From contig NC_061118.1 in assembly GCF_002878395.1 (NCBI RefSeq), positions 84,470,673 to 84,534,672 of the forward strand: 64,000 nt of DNA, written 5' to 3'. This DNA comes from Capsicum annuum (taxonomy: Eukaryota > Streptophyta > Magnoliopsida > Solanales > Solanaceae). Made by a program: the position numbers and the translations under genes. The notes below the pieces were generated by a model that did no database searches, had not been told where the DNA came from, and saw only the letters and a list, made by a program, of their open reading frames with translations. This document shows, one piece after another, positions 35,230 through 48,902 of this stretch; position 1 is the stretch's first letter, and every line of letters begins with the position of its first letter.

Positions 35230-37059
35230 TCACCCCATACTTAAAGCCTTGTTCGTCCTTGAACAAATCTTTACATTCATCATCATTTAAGGAAGACTCT
35301 AGTCTTAGCACTAAAACAAGAAAGACACTAAAGCTAGTACTATAATGACAACACAAATAGCAAGTTCTTCATTAAGCATGTCATATACAATTGAAAGCTC
35401 ATGAACATTTCTTCAAAACACTTTAGCCTCAATAATTGACTCCACTAAGTTGTCAAAATCATGCATATTACTCAATCAAAAATATCATATGAATCACCTA
35501 AAACTTATCAAACATGTGCCCTCACTACAAAAAAGATTTACCTATATTCACTTACAGATACCGCAAGAATACAAGAATGGGTATAAGAATCAAATTACGC
35601 TCACTCTCACAAAGAATTCACATTTCAATAAGATGAACCACATGTTTTCCCTTAGTGTAGTACTCTACTAATATTAAAATGTTAAGGCTTAAGATCAAAT
35701 AGGACTTTAAGGGTTGTAATGTAGGCTAAATGACGGGTATGAACTATTCTGGCCAGTAATAGTGACTATTTTCCCTAAGCACTTTAATACATCACATATA
35801 AAATTGAACTCTTCTCTAAATAACCAAACTTTCACCACCTCTACCTTTACACATTTCCTTTGTTTTACCCATATCTTTAAGATAGTTCACATATATTAAG
35901 GAGGGATTATACTTAATCAACACATGATTCAATTTTTCTCTTTTCATTACATTACTCCAGCCACAACACAAAAACTTTTTCAACACCACTAGCTACTACT
36001 TTGGGACTTCACTTTCACCTCTTTCTTTCTTAAATTTCACACTTCTTAACCTTATTAATTTCTCAACTAAAGTGCTTAGTAACTTTGGATCAAATCATGG
36101 TTAATAAAGAAACGGAACATGATATATATGAAGGTACCAAAGAAATATAGTCTAAAGGATCAATGAGGCTAACTAATATTATGCAATAAGGGCAGGCAAA
36201 AAGGGTATGCAACATAGCTATCAAAGAAATGCCTAGATCATCTCCTAAACCCACATTCTTTATCTTGTTTTGCACATACGGAGAAAAGTTCTAGACATTA
36301 ATATACAAGAAGGAATATACAATAAGTCTCACATCACATATGGTGCATGCTCAAATCAAGTAGGATCATTATCGACTCTAAACCAAGCAATAGAACGAAT
36401 TAAGAACTAATCCAACATTGAACAAGAGTCATACACCAGAGCCTAGGAGTCTCAAAAGTAGTCATTCAACACAATCAATATGCTTTTACATTCAAAACTA
36501 CTTGCATCATGTAATTACACATTACACTAGCAAGAACATCCTACGTATTCCTAATATAAAAATTTTAAAATTTACTCCTAAAAATAAAAAAAGATATTAG
36601 GTTCAAAGGGTGCCCTTTCGAAAAAAATCAAAATAAAAACTAAGGGGTAGGTGAAGTGTGCCCCTACTAGAACGACACCAACAAAAACTTAACAAACAAA
36701 GAGAAAATCTTTTTATAATTTTTTCAAATTTACTCAAAAACTAAAAAGAAAATAAAAACAAACCCTATACCAGTACTTCACCCAAACCATAGGAAAATTC
36801 CCACCCCACACTTACAAACAAACTTTGTCCCCAAAGTAAAATTTAAACACAAGGATAGAAATACTTCCTGATGCCTCTAGGGCTAGCTAGCAGTATATTA
36901 ATCATCAATGAGGTTGAGTGGACCCCACACCTTACATTTTCCATACTCCTTAGCTTAGGTTTCCGGTACTCAGACTTCCCATCAACATATGATAAAAACC
37001 AATGCTACATGAAATAAACTAAACTACAAAACTAAAATACCTAACTTAACTTGAGTTGC
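35230..37059 (-). other. Non-coding 3' internal part of element B
   Basis: The first bases (35230-35246, minus-strand ctttaagtatggggtga) look like the polypurine tract. The rest has no coding signal, and short open frames such as 35450-35671 lack any domain. Athila-like elements often have a long non-coding stretch between pol and the 3' LTR; here pol itself is absent, either deleted or never present. Confidence 0.65.
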
Positions 37060-39467
37060 TTCCCCAGCAGCGCCTGATTTAGTATCGTGGCACGGCCTAT
37101 ATTACTACATTAATTGTATTTTATTATTCTCTTCCTCCTATTGAAAGGCTATCTTCTCACTCTATTCTGACCTCTTGAGTATGTACTCTCAAGGTTTATA
37201 TTTTTTTCAAATAATAGCCTTGTCAGGATCTTCTTTCAGCTTCACCCTTTCAGGAATAATTGGTGTTTGGAAAACTCTGTGAGATATTCTAAAGTGGTTT
37301 TTTGTGGTGCACACTCTAACACCCCACACCCATCTACTTCTACAGCTGTAATCATGCATAAATCCATATAATACAAAGATGGAATGAGTGGTCTGTATAC
37401 TTTGAAGACCACCTCTTCATCATCCAGTCTTATTTTTAAAGTGCCCTCTCAAACATCAATCAATCCTCCTCCCATCGCCAAGAATGGACACCTCAATATA
37501 ATTGTTACCCTATCATCTGCATCATAATAAAGAATAATAAAATCAACAAGAATAATGAACGTACCAATCTTAATTAGCACTTCTTTAATAATTCTTTCTA
37601 GATATATCTGGTTCTATCTGCCATTTGGAGCACTAAAGACTATGGCCTCAGCTTCCCAAACCAAGAGTTTTAAACACTGATATGGGCATCAAGTTTATAC
37701 TAGCCCCTAAGTCACTCAAATCATTGACCAAATCATTATAACCTATCTATATGGGAAGGGCAAAACTCCCTAGATCTTTTAACTTTTTGGGCATTTTCCT
37801 TATCACCACTAAACTACACTCTTCGATCAATGCCACCATCTCAATATCCTACAGCTTCATCTTATTAGTCACCACATCCTTCAATTACTTAGCATACTTA
37901 GGCGTACACTACAAATAACCTAACAAATAAAGATTAATGTGAAGTTCTCTGAATGTGTCAAAGAACTTCTTAAAGCATGTATCCTCCTTAGCCTTTTCAA
38001 CCCTTTGATGAAATGGTGGTGGTCTATCTAAGATATGCTCAGCTATCTTAGTTTTTGAGTACTCAAAGTTTCCTAAAATCTCAGCCTTTTTAGCTTCTTA
38101 TCCACCTGTTGTAGGACTAGCTCTATTTGTACCTCTTGATTTTCCTAGGAGTTTTGCCAATAAGACTTCTACAACTCCTCAAGGTGATTGCCATAACCTA
38201 CATTAACTTTCTGTATCACTAGGCATCACACCTTAAGGCCTGGTACTCGGCACCTGAGCTAATTGCTCTAACTACGTCTCTAAATTCTTCTGAGCAAGTT
38301 GCTAATCTTTTTATCTCAGCAGCCATTTGTTCTTTATTGGCCAGGATCTTCTTCAATGTCTCTATGATATTATTGGAATGCATGCTCTATTATTATTGAA
38401 ATTGCTAAGTCTAATTATGGCCCCATGAATAGCTAGGTTGACTCTACCACTTGTAGTCGTTAGGCATTATTATAAGTTTCATTCTGTTCATTGCCCATAA
38501 AATTTATACATTTTGGGTTTGCTCTACACAAGTATGCACAATGACCACTGATTCTACAAATCTCACACCAAGACAAGACTTGTTGAATTGCATTTACCTA
38601 CCCTCTGAGATTGGTTTACACCCAACTTGCTAAAATGTGTCATCATATGATTCTGAAGTGTTGACAATTGGGTGGCCAAAGTTGTGACACTATCAACCTC
38701 AATCATACCCACAGTCTTTTTTATTATACTTTTAGAGATATCATCATGCCAATCAGGATTACCTTGCACAATTTAGTTCAGAAAGGTATAAAGATCATCA
38801 TAAGTTTTCTCTAATGCTTAACCGTGTGACTGAATCTAACAAAATTTGTGTATTATGGTCAAGAGCTTCAACAAAAGTATAAGCCAATAGCTCATTGGAC
38901 TGTTGATGATGTGGACAATCCCTGAGAGGATATTTGAACCTTTCCCATGTATGATATAAATTTTTCTTTGGGTTTTGCTTAAAACTCAAGATTTCACTGT
39001 GTATCTTTGTAACCTTACTGGATTGAAAGAATCAAATGAGGAACTTCCTTTCTAGATTATCCTATGTAGTGATGGAGCTTGCAGGTGCTACATTCAGCTA
39101 CCTTTTTTCTTTCCCTAATAGTGAGAAAGAGAAGATTATGAGTCTCACATAGTTTGTGGAGACTCTAATGGGGATGAAGGTGTCTCTAATCTCTAATAAA
39201 TTATGTAAATAGACCTTTAGATCCTCATGTGAAAAGCCAGTGAACTGCCTACAGTTGTTCAATAGTTGTACCATGTTCTGTTTAAGCTTAAATCTACCTT
39301 CAAGTGCCGATTTGTGGATGACGGAGGTAACATTAGTTGCAAGTAGGATTGCTATTTTACGAAATGTCCTATGGGATGGTGGATCTTCAGCCATCAGTGC
39401 AGGAATAAATTCTTCTTGTCGAAGTTATGGTATTCGAGAGAGAAGTACTACTTCTCTCCTTAGCTGA
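37060..39467 (-). pseudogene. gag and protease remnants of Athila-like element B
   Basis: Minus-strand gag starts near 39394. It includes a GFSHEDLKVYLHNLLEIRDTF block, LYHTWERFKYPLRDCPHH near 38950, and a CCHC knuckle CEICRISGHCAYLC near 38530-38572. A protease-like DLGASINLMPISVFKTLGL segment follows near 37660-37730, and the coding trace fades near 37060. These blocks are characteristic of the Athila/Tat gag-pol. Stops and frameshifts separate them. No RT, RNase H or integrase follows. Confidence 0.83.
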
Positions 39468-39634
39468 TATAAGTAGTGCTCAGGTTGAGGATATAGATCA
39501 ACCAAATCCTTTTCCCTTTCTAGCTTACTTGTTTTTCAAACCTGAACCTGCAAATTTAGAAGCTAATATCAAGTTATTAACACCTGTAAAATAAAATAGC
39601 AAAACAAAAAGAAAGACAAATGCCAATTTATAAG

Positions 39635-39652
39635 TCCCCGACAACGGCACCA
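39635..39652 (-). other. Primer-binding site of element B
   Basis: Minus-strand tggtgccgttgtcgggga differs by two C-to-T changes from the tggcgccgttgccgggga site known from Athila/Tat-type elements. It lies ten bases from the 5' LTR. Confidence 0.83.
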
Positions 39653-39662
39653 AAAACTTATT

Positions 39663-41132
39663 TGCGCACATGTAAGTATATGTGGACACCTAAGTAGTAA
39701 AGTGGCCTATGAAAGCTAAGTATTATTCCCATAGAGTCTTGTGCTCAACAATGATATATTCTATCCTTACTATAACATTAAACAAGTGCAAAAGTAACCA
39801 AAAGTGTTGGAGAATTGAAAAATAATAGTAATCGTAAGTAATTCAATAATATAAAGTATTGGACAATAATAGGGAGAAACCCAAGGTTAAGGCACTACAA
39901 ACAATCCTACTTAGCTATGTAATCTCATTGGTTTAGTTAATTATCTTGGTTTTTGGTTCATGAGGTTGATAACATGACTATGGTCTTTCGATCTTTTAAT
40001 CGTCTATCTAACTAAGCCCAACAACTACATCATTGAGCGGATATGCGAGTACTACATTAAACGTACTTAGATTTCATCCCGTATATGAACAAAAAATGGA
40101 AAATTAGGTATATTTCTATCCTAAATGCAAATCTTAACTTCAATCCCTTGAATGATTAAAATCCCACTCCATACATCCCATGTTCTAATCTATCATACCT
40201 CCTTCCAAGCTCAAAATAGAAATATATATTTATTCTAAGGGTTAAAAATCCATATAATAGTAAACACAAGGATATATGAACAACCAATAATGATAAATAA
40301 CATAAACCAACTCAAATATAATCATAAGTAATTATGTTCTTGGCCTCAACCCTAGATAAGGGTGTTTAGCTGCTCTCATAGACATACAACGAATCACAAT
40401 TAAGAAATACATGTATAAAACCAAAAGTAAACTAAAGAAAAGATTAAGAACCCTAATTAAAGCCTCCTCAAGTGTATTTCAATCCCCAAAAGTCATCTAA
40501 TGTTTATAAAATACAATAGAACTGTCCTATTATAGTTTGAAGCTATTGCCCTATTTGACACCAAGGGCGTGCCACGCTCTTGCATTGGTGCAATAAGTGT
40601 GTGGAATGCCCTTATCATGGAGGCTTAATGGAATTTGCTATTGAATATTGTCTAAGAGAGTGTAACTTCCTTAACTCAGAGATCCAAGGGTGTGGAATGC
40701 CCTTGTGCTCAAACTTTCTAAATTTCGTCCAAGTATGCTCCATTCATTTGATATTGAGTTTCTCACTTCATGGGTGTTTTCCATCATTGTTAGACCTTGT
40801 CTTGCTCTTGGATATCAACTTTAACATCTACCAAGAAATCCTATATCATCAAACACCACGAATTAATGCTTAAACACACAATAGAATTCATTGAGACAAA
40901 CTATGACACACATACCTCAAGCTAAGAACACTAGTTTTGTTATCTAAACTCTAGGTGAATACTTTGCTTCCAAACTTGTTTTGACCATACCTTAAATATT
41001 ATAAACAAGTAATTTAACATTTAGATGATCCATTACATGAATATCAACACGTTATGCAGGAAAAAAGTCTTCTAAAGTAGGATAAATATATACAGATTAA
41101 GACACTTAGATGCATAAATCCACCTAAGATCA
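39663..41132 (-). repeat. 5' LTR of element B
   Basis: 1470 bp, uninterrupted. It aligns to 23697-24413 joined to 34499-35229 and fixes both LTR ends of the element. Confidence 0.88.
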
Positions 41133-42257
41133 AAGAAAACTTTTCAGACTTGGTATGGTCATTATGAGTTTTTGTTCATTATATTTGGACCGACTAATAC
41201 CCCAACAACATTCGTAGAGTTGATGAATTGAGTAATTTGATTGTATCTTGACTTTTTTATAATTGTATTTATAGATTATATCTTTATTTATTCCAAAAAT
41301 AAGGCTGAACATGTGAGACCCTTGAGAGTGATACTTCAAAGATTTCAAGATGAGAAGTTGTATGCCTAATTATCCAAGTGGGAATTTTTGTTAATCTCTA
41401 TTTTTATCTTGGGTCATATAGTGACTAAGGATGGAATTATGATGGATACAACAAAGGTTTCAAGTGTTCGTGATTGGGCTAGGTCCACTAGTCCTATCGA
41501 GATTCAGAGCTTTATTAGACTAGCAGGGTAGTATCGGTGCTTTGTGAAGGGTTTTTCTTATATTGCTCTAGCCAAGTTGACTTAGAAAAAGATTTTATTT
41601 TATTTTTCGGATGCTTGTGAGAAGAGATTTCAAAATCTCAAGGAATTATTAACCTCGGCCCATATCTTAACCTTTCCTAAGGAGGGTATAGGTTTTATCA
41701 TGTTTTGTGATAATTCTGGTGTTGGTTTGGATGGTGTACTGATGCAAGAGGGTAAGGTAATTTCTTTTGTTTCTCATCAATTGAAGCCTCATGAGAAGAA
41801 TAATTTTATCCATGACTTAGAGTTGACAATAATCATCTTTGTGTTAATATTATGGCATCATTACTTTTATAGCTCCATTATGAGATTTTCTCAGATCATC
41901 ATAGCCTTAAATATTTCTTGACTCAATGAGATCTTTCTATGAGATAGTGATGTTAGCTTGAGTTACTTAAGGACTATGATCTCACAATCCTTTATCATCC
42001 AGGTAAGGTAAGTATGGTTGTGAATACCTTGAGCTGAAAGGCGATTAGTATGGGGAGGTTAGCTCATCTCGACTCAGGAATGACCTATGGACTTGGAGGT
42101 TTAGTCTTTAGCTAACTAATTGGTTAGGCTTGATATTTCAACACCTTAGAATATATTATAGATATTCTTTAATGAATCATATTCAAGCTCACAAGTGTGA
42201 TGATATTAGATTGAGGGTGATTCATTATAAGGTGTTGAATAGCAAGGACAAGGTGCC
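41133..42257 (+). pseudogene. RT and RNase H of element A, continued
   Basis: Resumes the RT cut at 23696 with the YGHYEFLFIIFGPTNTPTTFVE block. The catalytic motif has decayed to FIDYIFIYSK near 41272. Next come the RT thumb (LGHIVTKDGI near 41410), then RNase H from about 41690 with FCDNSGVGLDGVLMQEGKV and HDLELTIIIFVL. Coding traces (LKDYDLTILYHPGK-like) reach about 42010. Element D is inserted after gtgcc at 42253-42257. Confidence 0.87.
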
Positions 42258-43846
42258 TGTAACACCCCAAAAACGGGTCCCAAAGCGTCACACGGTGCTT
42301 AAGTTTACAAGTAGACCCAAGTTAACCCTTTAAGCCATTTTCATACCATTCAACACTCATCGACAGGATTACTATAATCAAAAATCAAGAAATTCTCCAT
42401 AATATCATAATTCAACACGAAAGAGATGCGGAAAGTAACAAAATACGACCTCTCCACCAGACTGATCAATCTAACCATCTAGTCTGACAAGCCTCTACTA
42501 AACTGTATAACGCTGAGCCATTGGGACAGAACCCAACAGACCCTAACATCAGGGAATAAAATGATAACTCAAAATAAAAGAGTGAAATCTGAAATAACCA
42601 GTCCTCAAACCATGAGGACTCACCACTGTAGAAAATGTAGACCAATGTGCTCGGAGAATCACGTCAAGCCTGGGAATAAGCACCTGGACCTACATTATAG
42701 GGAAAATGTAGCCCACATACGAATACATGGGTCAGTACCATGGAATATAGACTGAGTATATGAGGGTGTATGCAAGTTTTCATAACAGTCCTATATCACA
42801 AATATTCATAGGAAAATATGCATGCTGTAATAAGAGACTCACATAGCTCGAAATAAAATCATCATAATCACCATAGAGTAAAACACATCGGTGAAAACAT
42901 GTGAACCATCATAGTAAATCCAATCACTTTCATAATCATTTTCAAGTCATCAAAACGAGTAGCTTTCATAACAATTCTCTTTAAGATATAGAAATATTCA
43001 TCAAATTCTTCAAAAATGATAACTTTCTTAACTCACACTTTCAAACTATTACATTTTTCATCTCAATCAGAAGAATACACACACACACACTGGGAGTCTC
43101 ATACAACCGACATAAACCATGTGAGCTACATAGAGTCCAACGTCCAACCCATGTTGGGGAGAGTTGTCCTATCCTTGCCATCGGAGTAGGATCTTAATCT
43201 TTTGTTCACTAGTGATCACTCTATCAATCAGCCTTAGGCTCACAACTTATGGGGGCACGTAGTTCTAGGGAAGTACCAATCATAGCTATACCTCCCACTC
43301 GGTGCTAAAGACTACTACCTGAAATTTAAGTATGTGCCGCATTGCTTATCGCACACATTTAGGTATGCGTCGCATTGCATATATGTGCCACATTGCTTAT
43401 CGCACACATTTAGGTATGCACCGCATTGCTTATCGTACACCTATTCCAGTAGCCATGTGCGATTGGTTAGGCGATATACTCTACTTCGCAAAGCCATAAC
43501 TCCTTGCTCAGGTGTCGGATTTTGATGAAATTGGTATCGTTGAAAGCTAATTCGATTCTCTAAAAGGTGGTGGGTAGAAATATGCAGAGATATCACATAT
43601 TTATCAAGTTATGCTCATTCAAAGATGACCCTTGCAAATTCAAACACTAAAACTTGATGGATTTCGAAACTCTTAGCTTGTACTACCTTAAGTGACTCAT
43701 ATAACCACACTTAACACATCATAAGCTCTCTTATAACTAGGGTACTCTTGGTAATTCATGTACCCAAATATGACTTACAGAATTGGGGGTTTCACATGTA
43801 CGAACAACGGTTCGCTTTCTAGCTTAGGAAAGTGCGGGGCATTATA
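42258..43846 (-). repeat. 3' LTR of element D, internally deleted
   Basis: 1589 bp. It lacks about 745 bp that the 5' LTR has at 49978-50719. The join lies at gactactacctg near 43310-43322, where an actac repeat marks both ends of the missing segment. An AC run lies at 43077-43090 and a 33-bp minisatellite follows at 43331. Confidence 0.92.
43331..43447 (-). repeat. 33-bp minisatellite in 3' LTR of element D
   Basis: Units beginning tatg(t/c)(g/a)ccgcattgc start at 43331, 43364 (cut short), about 43382 and 43414. The 5' LTR has three regular units at 50738, 50771 and 50804. Confidence 0.85.
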
Positions 43847-43848
43847 AT

Positions 43849-43863
43849 ATCTCCCCCTTGGGG
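43849..43863 (-). other. Polypurine tract of element D
   Basis: Minus-strand ccccaagggggagat lies beside the 3' LTR. Confidence 0.8.
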
Positions 43864-44099
43864 ACATTCGTCCTCGAATGACGCTGGGTATACTAAGAGT
43901 AAAGATAAAATAAAGGGTACACAGCTGAAGCAACTTGCTAATCTTTCCTCTACTTCATTCTACAGTTTGGACACAAAAAGGAGTGCATGACTTATGAAAT
44001 CACATCTGAATAGTATAAAATAGCTGCTGAACTACTGCAACTCTGCATAGAAAAGGAATGATTTAGAGCAGAATGGTACCTTTGGCTTGATCGGGGCTT

Positions 44100-47000
44100 G
44101 CGGAAAATAGGTGCGTATACTTGGATCGCATATCCGTCTTGGTTCCCCAAGTTGCACCTTCAACAGATTAGTTTCGCCACAAAACCTTGACCGAAGGAAC
44201 TTCTTTGTTCCTTAGTCTTCGAACTTGGTGATCTAAAATCTCCACAGGTACTTCCTCAAAAAAAAGACTATCTTGCACATTAGGGTTTTCTGAAGGATCT
44301 ACAATAGCACAATCACTAATGTGTTTCCTAAGCATGGAGACATGGAAGACAGAGTGAACGGAAGATAACTCTGAAGGCAACTCAACCTCATACGCTACCT
44401 TACCAACATGGCTAAGAACTCTGTAAGGGACAACATAACGGGGACTAAGTTTCCCCTTCTTCCCGAATCTCTTCACTCCCTTCATGGGTGAAATCTTCAA
44501 ATACACCAAGTCACCAACTTCAAATTCAAGGTCTCTTCTCCTCAATCAGCATACAACTTCTGACGATTCTGTGCAGTTTTCAATCTTTCTCTAATCACTT
44601 TGACTTTTTCCATAGCCTCAAATACCGAATCAGGACCACTCACGGTAGCTTCACCCACTTCAAACCAACCTATGGGTGACCTACATTTCCTCTCATACAA
44701 AGCCTTAAATAGAGCCATGCCAATGCTAGAGTGAAAACTGTTATTGTAAGCAAACTCTATCAACGGTAAATGCTCATCCCAACTCTCCTTAAAGTCAAGA
44801 GCACATGCTCTCAACATATCCTCTAAGGTCTGGATGGTTCTCTTAGCCTGACTATCTGTCTGTGGATAGAAAGAAGAACTAAAATACACTTGGGTACCAA
44901 GACCCTTCTGAAAAGCTCTCCAAAACTGTGAAGTGAACTGAGTACCCCTATCTGAAATAATGGACAAGGGAACTCTATGCAATCTGACTAATTCCCAGAT
45001 GTACAATCTAGCGTAATCCTCAATAGTGTAAGAAGTATGCACAGGCAAGAAGTGCATAGACTTAGTCAATCTATCCAAAACAACCCAAATGGAATCATGA
45101 TGGCATCGGGAAGAAGGTAAACCAGTCACAAAATCCATGTTTATCTCTTTCCACTTCCAAGTGGGAATACCGAACTCCTACATCATACCACCAGGTCTTT
45201 GGTGTTCTACCTTAACCTGTTGGCATGTCGCACACTTAACCACAAATGCTGCTATATCCTTCTTCATGCCACTCCACCAATAGATTTTCCGCAAGTCGTG
45301 GTACATCTTGGTGGCACCAGGATGAATAGAATATCGCGCGCCGTATGCTTCATCCATAATTCTCTGTCTTAGATTATCAATATTCAGAACACATAATCTA
45401 TCCTGCAATCTCAACACACCATCTCCCCCTTGGGAGAAAACCTTCACCTTTTGGTCCTTGACTGATTCTTTCAGTCTGACCAAACTAGCATCAAAGTTTT
45501 ACTTCTCCTTTACTTCTGAAATCAAAAAGGATTCGGAACTACTCTGCACCCCTATACTACCTTCAGCAGAGTCAAACAACCTAACCCCCAGTCTAGCCAA
45601 ACGGTGCACATTACAAGCCAACTCCTTCTTACCCTCTTCAATAAGTGAAGCACCACCCATAGATACCCTGCTTAGGGCATCTGCCACTACATTGGACTTA
45701 CCTGAATGGTACAACACACTTATATCATAATCTTTTAACAGCTCTAACCACCTTCTCTGCCTAAGGTTCAACTTCCCCTGGATAAATACATATTGCAAAC
45801 TCTTATGATCAGTGAAAACATCAACGTGAACACCATACAAGTAGTGTCTCCATATTTTTAGAGCAAACACAATAGCAGCTAACTCAAGATCATGGGTAGG
45901 GTAATTCTTCTCATAGGGTTTCAACTGTCTAAAAGCATAAGCTACCACCTTACCCTTCTGCATCAATACACAACCCAAACCAACTCTAGAAGCATCACAA
46001 TATACTACAAAACCCTCAACATCATTAGGCAAAGTCAAAACAGGGGCAGAAGCGAGTCGAGTCTTCAACTCTTGAAAGCTCTTCTCACAAGAATTGGACC
46101 ACAAGAACTTCACTTTTTTTTGGGTCAACTGGGTCATCGGAGATGCTATAGGGGAGAAACCTTCAACAAAATAGCGGTAATAGCTAGCTAGACCCAAGAA
46201 ACTTTGGATGTCAGTCGGAGAGATATGTCTAGGCCAGTTTTTAACAGCTTCTGTCTTTTAGGGATCAACTCTAATACCCTCGAAAGAAATGATATGACCT
46301 AGAAAAGCAACTGACCTCAACCAAAATTCATATTTGTTGAATTTGGAAAACAATTGATGGTTTCTAAGAGTTTGCAAGACAATTCGGAGATGATCTACAT
46401 GTTCATTCTCACTACGGGAGTACACCAGAATATCGTCTATAAGTACGATAACAAACGTGTCAAGATATGATCTGAGCACTAAATTCATAAGGTCCATAAA
46501 AGCTGTCGGGGCATTACTTGACTCGAAGGACATAACAAGAAACTCAAAATGACCATAGCGAGTTCGGAAAGTTGTTTTTGGGGTGTCGCACTCTCTAACT
46601 TTGAGTTGATGATAGCCGGATTGAAGGTCTATCTTTGAGAAGTAACTTGCACCTTGCAATTGGTCAAACAAATCGTCTATTCTTGGAAGAGGATACTTAT
46701 TTTTAACAGTGACTTTATTCAACTGGCGATAGTCAATACACATACGCAGGGAACCATCTTTCTTTCTTACAAATAACACAGGAGCACCCCAAGGAGAAAC
46801 ACTGGCCTTATGAAACCCTTATCTAACAGATCTTTGAGTTGCTCTTTCAACTTCTCAAGTTCTGCAGGTGCCATAAGGTAAGGAGGAATAGAAATAGGCT
46901 GAGTATCGGGAAGAAGATCGATCCCGAACTCTATCTCTCTATCAGGAGGTATCCTTGGGAGATCTTCCGGAAAGACCTCAGAAAACTCATTGGCAATGCT

Positions 47001-47470
47001 AACTGACTCGAGAGTTGGAGTCTCAGACTTAGTGTCCTTGACTCTAACCAGATAATAAATGCACCCTTTGGAAATAAGTTTTCTAGCTTTAACATATGAG
47101 ATAAAATGACTCTTGGGAGATACAAAACTCCCAAACCACTCAAACACAGGTTCATCAGAAAACTGAAACTTGACCACTCGGGTAAGACAATCTATAGAAG
47201 CATGAAAAGAATAAAGCCAGTCCATACCTAGAATAACATCAAAATCCACCATGTCTAACTCAATCAGATCAGCTAACATGACTCTATGAAGGACTGTAAC
47301 AGGACACTTTCTATACACTTTCTGGGCAACAATCGAATCACCCACTGGGGTAGAAACTAAGATAGGCTCAGGGATATTTTCAGGACTCATTTCAAAATTC
47401 AGAGCAACCAGAAGTGTAACATATAAAAAACTGGACCCAGTGTCCAACAAAACATAGACATCAAACTAAA
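44100..47470 (-). pseudogene. pol of element D (protease, RT, RNase H, integrase, chromodomain-like tail)
   Basis: Minus strand. Protease lies near 47450 with [15 protein letters not shown], a good DTGSS active loop. RT runs 46870-46200 with [16 protein letters not shown] and the intact catalytic [11 protein letters not shown]. RNase H (46100-45700) has [19 protein letters not shown]. The integrase zinc finger has HPGATKMYHDLRKIYWW then CATCQQVK, followed by a DDE core (LDRLTKSMHFLPVH, ISDRGTQFTSQFW) to 44542. A GPY/F block and a chromodomain-like tail end near 44100. One-base losses near 46790 (protease to RT) and near 44545 (before the tail) shift the frame, and a few stops occur. This is the best-preserved pol in the window: its protease and RT catalytic motifs survive. 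Confidence 0.93.
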
Positions 47471-48699
47471 GTATACGGAGCATACCAGTAACAATATCGG
47501 GAGAGTCCTCCTGCTCCTGGCGAGATGGCAAAGCATAGAACCTATTCTGACACTAACCACCAGCAGTGCTAGAAGAGGCACCCTGAGTTGGGGTTGGGCA
47601 AGTCACCAGAACTGGAGCATTAGTAGTCTGAGTCTAAGTCTGAGGGTGATTATCACGATGCCCTTGCCTGGCATGTGGGCACTCCCTAAGTTTGTGACCC
47701 AAGTCACTACACCTGAAACAACCTTTTCTCTCACCCAACACGCACCCGATGGGTCCTACCACACTTAGGACACTGAGGATAATTTGGCTTACTGCCAGCA
47801 CTGTACTGGGACCTAGCTGCATATGACCTGCTACCTTGCTCCTGCCCACCCTTAGGTACAGGAGCACTAGTTGACGAGGGTACTAGTGTAGATGAACGGT
47901 TCTAAAAGTAAGGACGATTCCCTCCCTACGATCTAGTCTGACCCTGTCCGTGCTGCTCGAACCTAGCTCTCTTATTCTCTCTTATTCTATCCCTCTCCTT
48001 GATCTTGTCTATTTCAATCTATTGGGCATGAGTCATCAGCCTAGAAAGATTCATCTCACTATTTAACATAGCAGACCTGCACTCCTTAACAACATAGTTA
48101 GACACTCCTATCACAAATTTACTTATATTGGCCCAATTATCAGCTACTAAGTCAGAAGCATATTTGGTCAACTGATTGAACTTCAGACAATACACTTTAA
48201 CAGTCATAGAGCCCTATCGCAAGTTCATGAACTCCTCTACCTTCGCCTCTCTCATCTTTAAAGGAAAAAACTTATCCAAGAATGTATCTTGGAACTCCTA
48301 CCAAGACATAGGGGCAGCACCCTTACCTCTACCCTTCCTCCAAGCAACTACCTAATCATAAGCAAGGTCTTTCAACCAATATGTTTCCAGCTCCACACTA
48401 TGCTCCTCAGAGACATGTATCACCTGAGTAATCTTTTGCACCTCTTCTAAGTATAACTGTGGATCCTCATCTGGCTTGGACCCATAAAATTCTGGCGAAT
48501 TCATCTGCATAAAGTCACGGATCCTTGTAGCAGCTGAATCACCTCCCTGCTGCTGTGCTGGATTGGCCTGAACATTCATAAAGACAGCATGGGCCAGCAT
48601 CTGAAAGGCTGCCTGAAATTCAGCATGGGACACATTTTCATTTTGTGGGTCAGCAGGCTGGGGTTATTGACCATTGTTATTTCTTCTAGCTCAGCAAGG
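47471..48699 (-). pseudogene. gag of element D
   Basis: Minus-strand gag begins near 48699. It has an MNSPEFYGSKPDEDPQLYLEEV block (48530-48440), the gag core to about 48010 with NQLTKYASDLVADNW, and a zinc knuckle CFRCSDLGHKLREC near 47700. Stops and at least one frameshift occur between the core and the knuckle. The protein would form the particle that carries the element RNA. Confidence 0.88.
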
Positions 48700-48902
48700 A
48701 GGCATATTCTAAAAGAGGAGAGCACGAATTAATAGCTGAAAAGAAACAACTGTAAGCACGATGGACTTCTGAAAGAAAGAAATAACACTTTTTCCTAAAA
48801 TGTCTCGTAGCCTCTTGCTCATAGATGTGGGGTGCTACACACCGATGATCAAGACTCTACTTAACGCGGCTTGCCAGACTCCCTAGGACTCCAATAACCT
48901 TA

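Larger units (their letters stand above)
23697..41132 (-). mobile_element. Athila/Tat-like gypsy element B, minus strand, carrying element C
   Basis: Minus-strand order is 5' LTR (41132-39663), primer site (39652-39635), gag and protease remnants (39467-37060), non-coding stretch, polypurine tract (35246-35230), 3' LTR (35229-34499 and 24413-23697). LTR ends on the minus strand are TGATCTTAGG and GCGCA. Removing element C leaves about 7.35 kb. No RT or integrase is visible, so it is non-autonomous or deleted. The flanks sit in the RT of element A, but the bases next to it (actat and aagaa) are not a clean duplication. Confidence 0.85.

Noticed and set aside
43331..43447. Regular 33-bp units as a CRISPR-like array
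   Set aside because: The units are contiguous with no spacers and occur in plant LTRs; it is a minisatellite.
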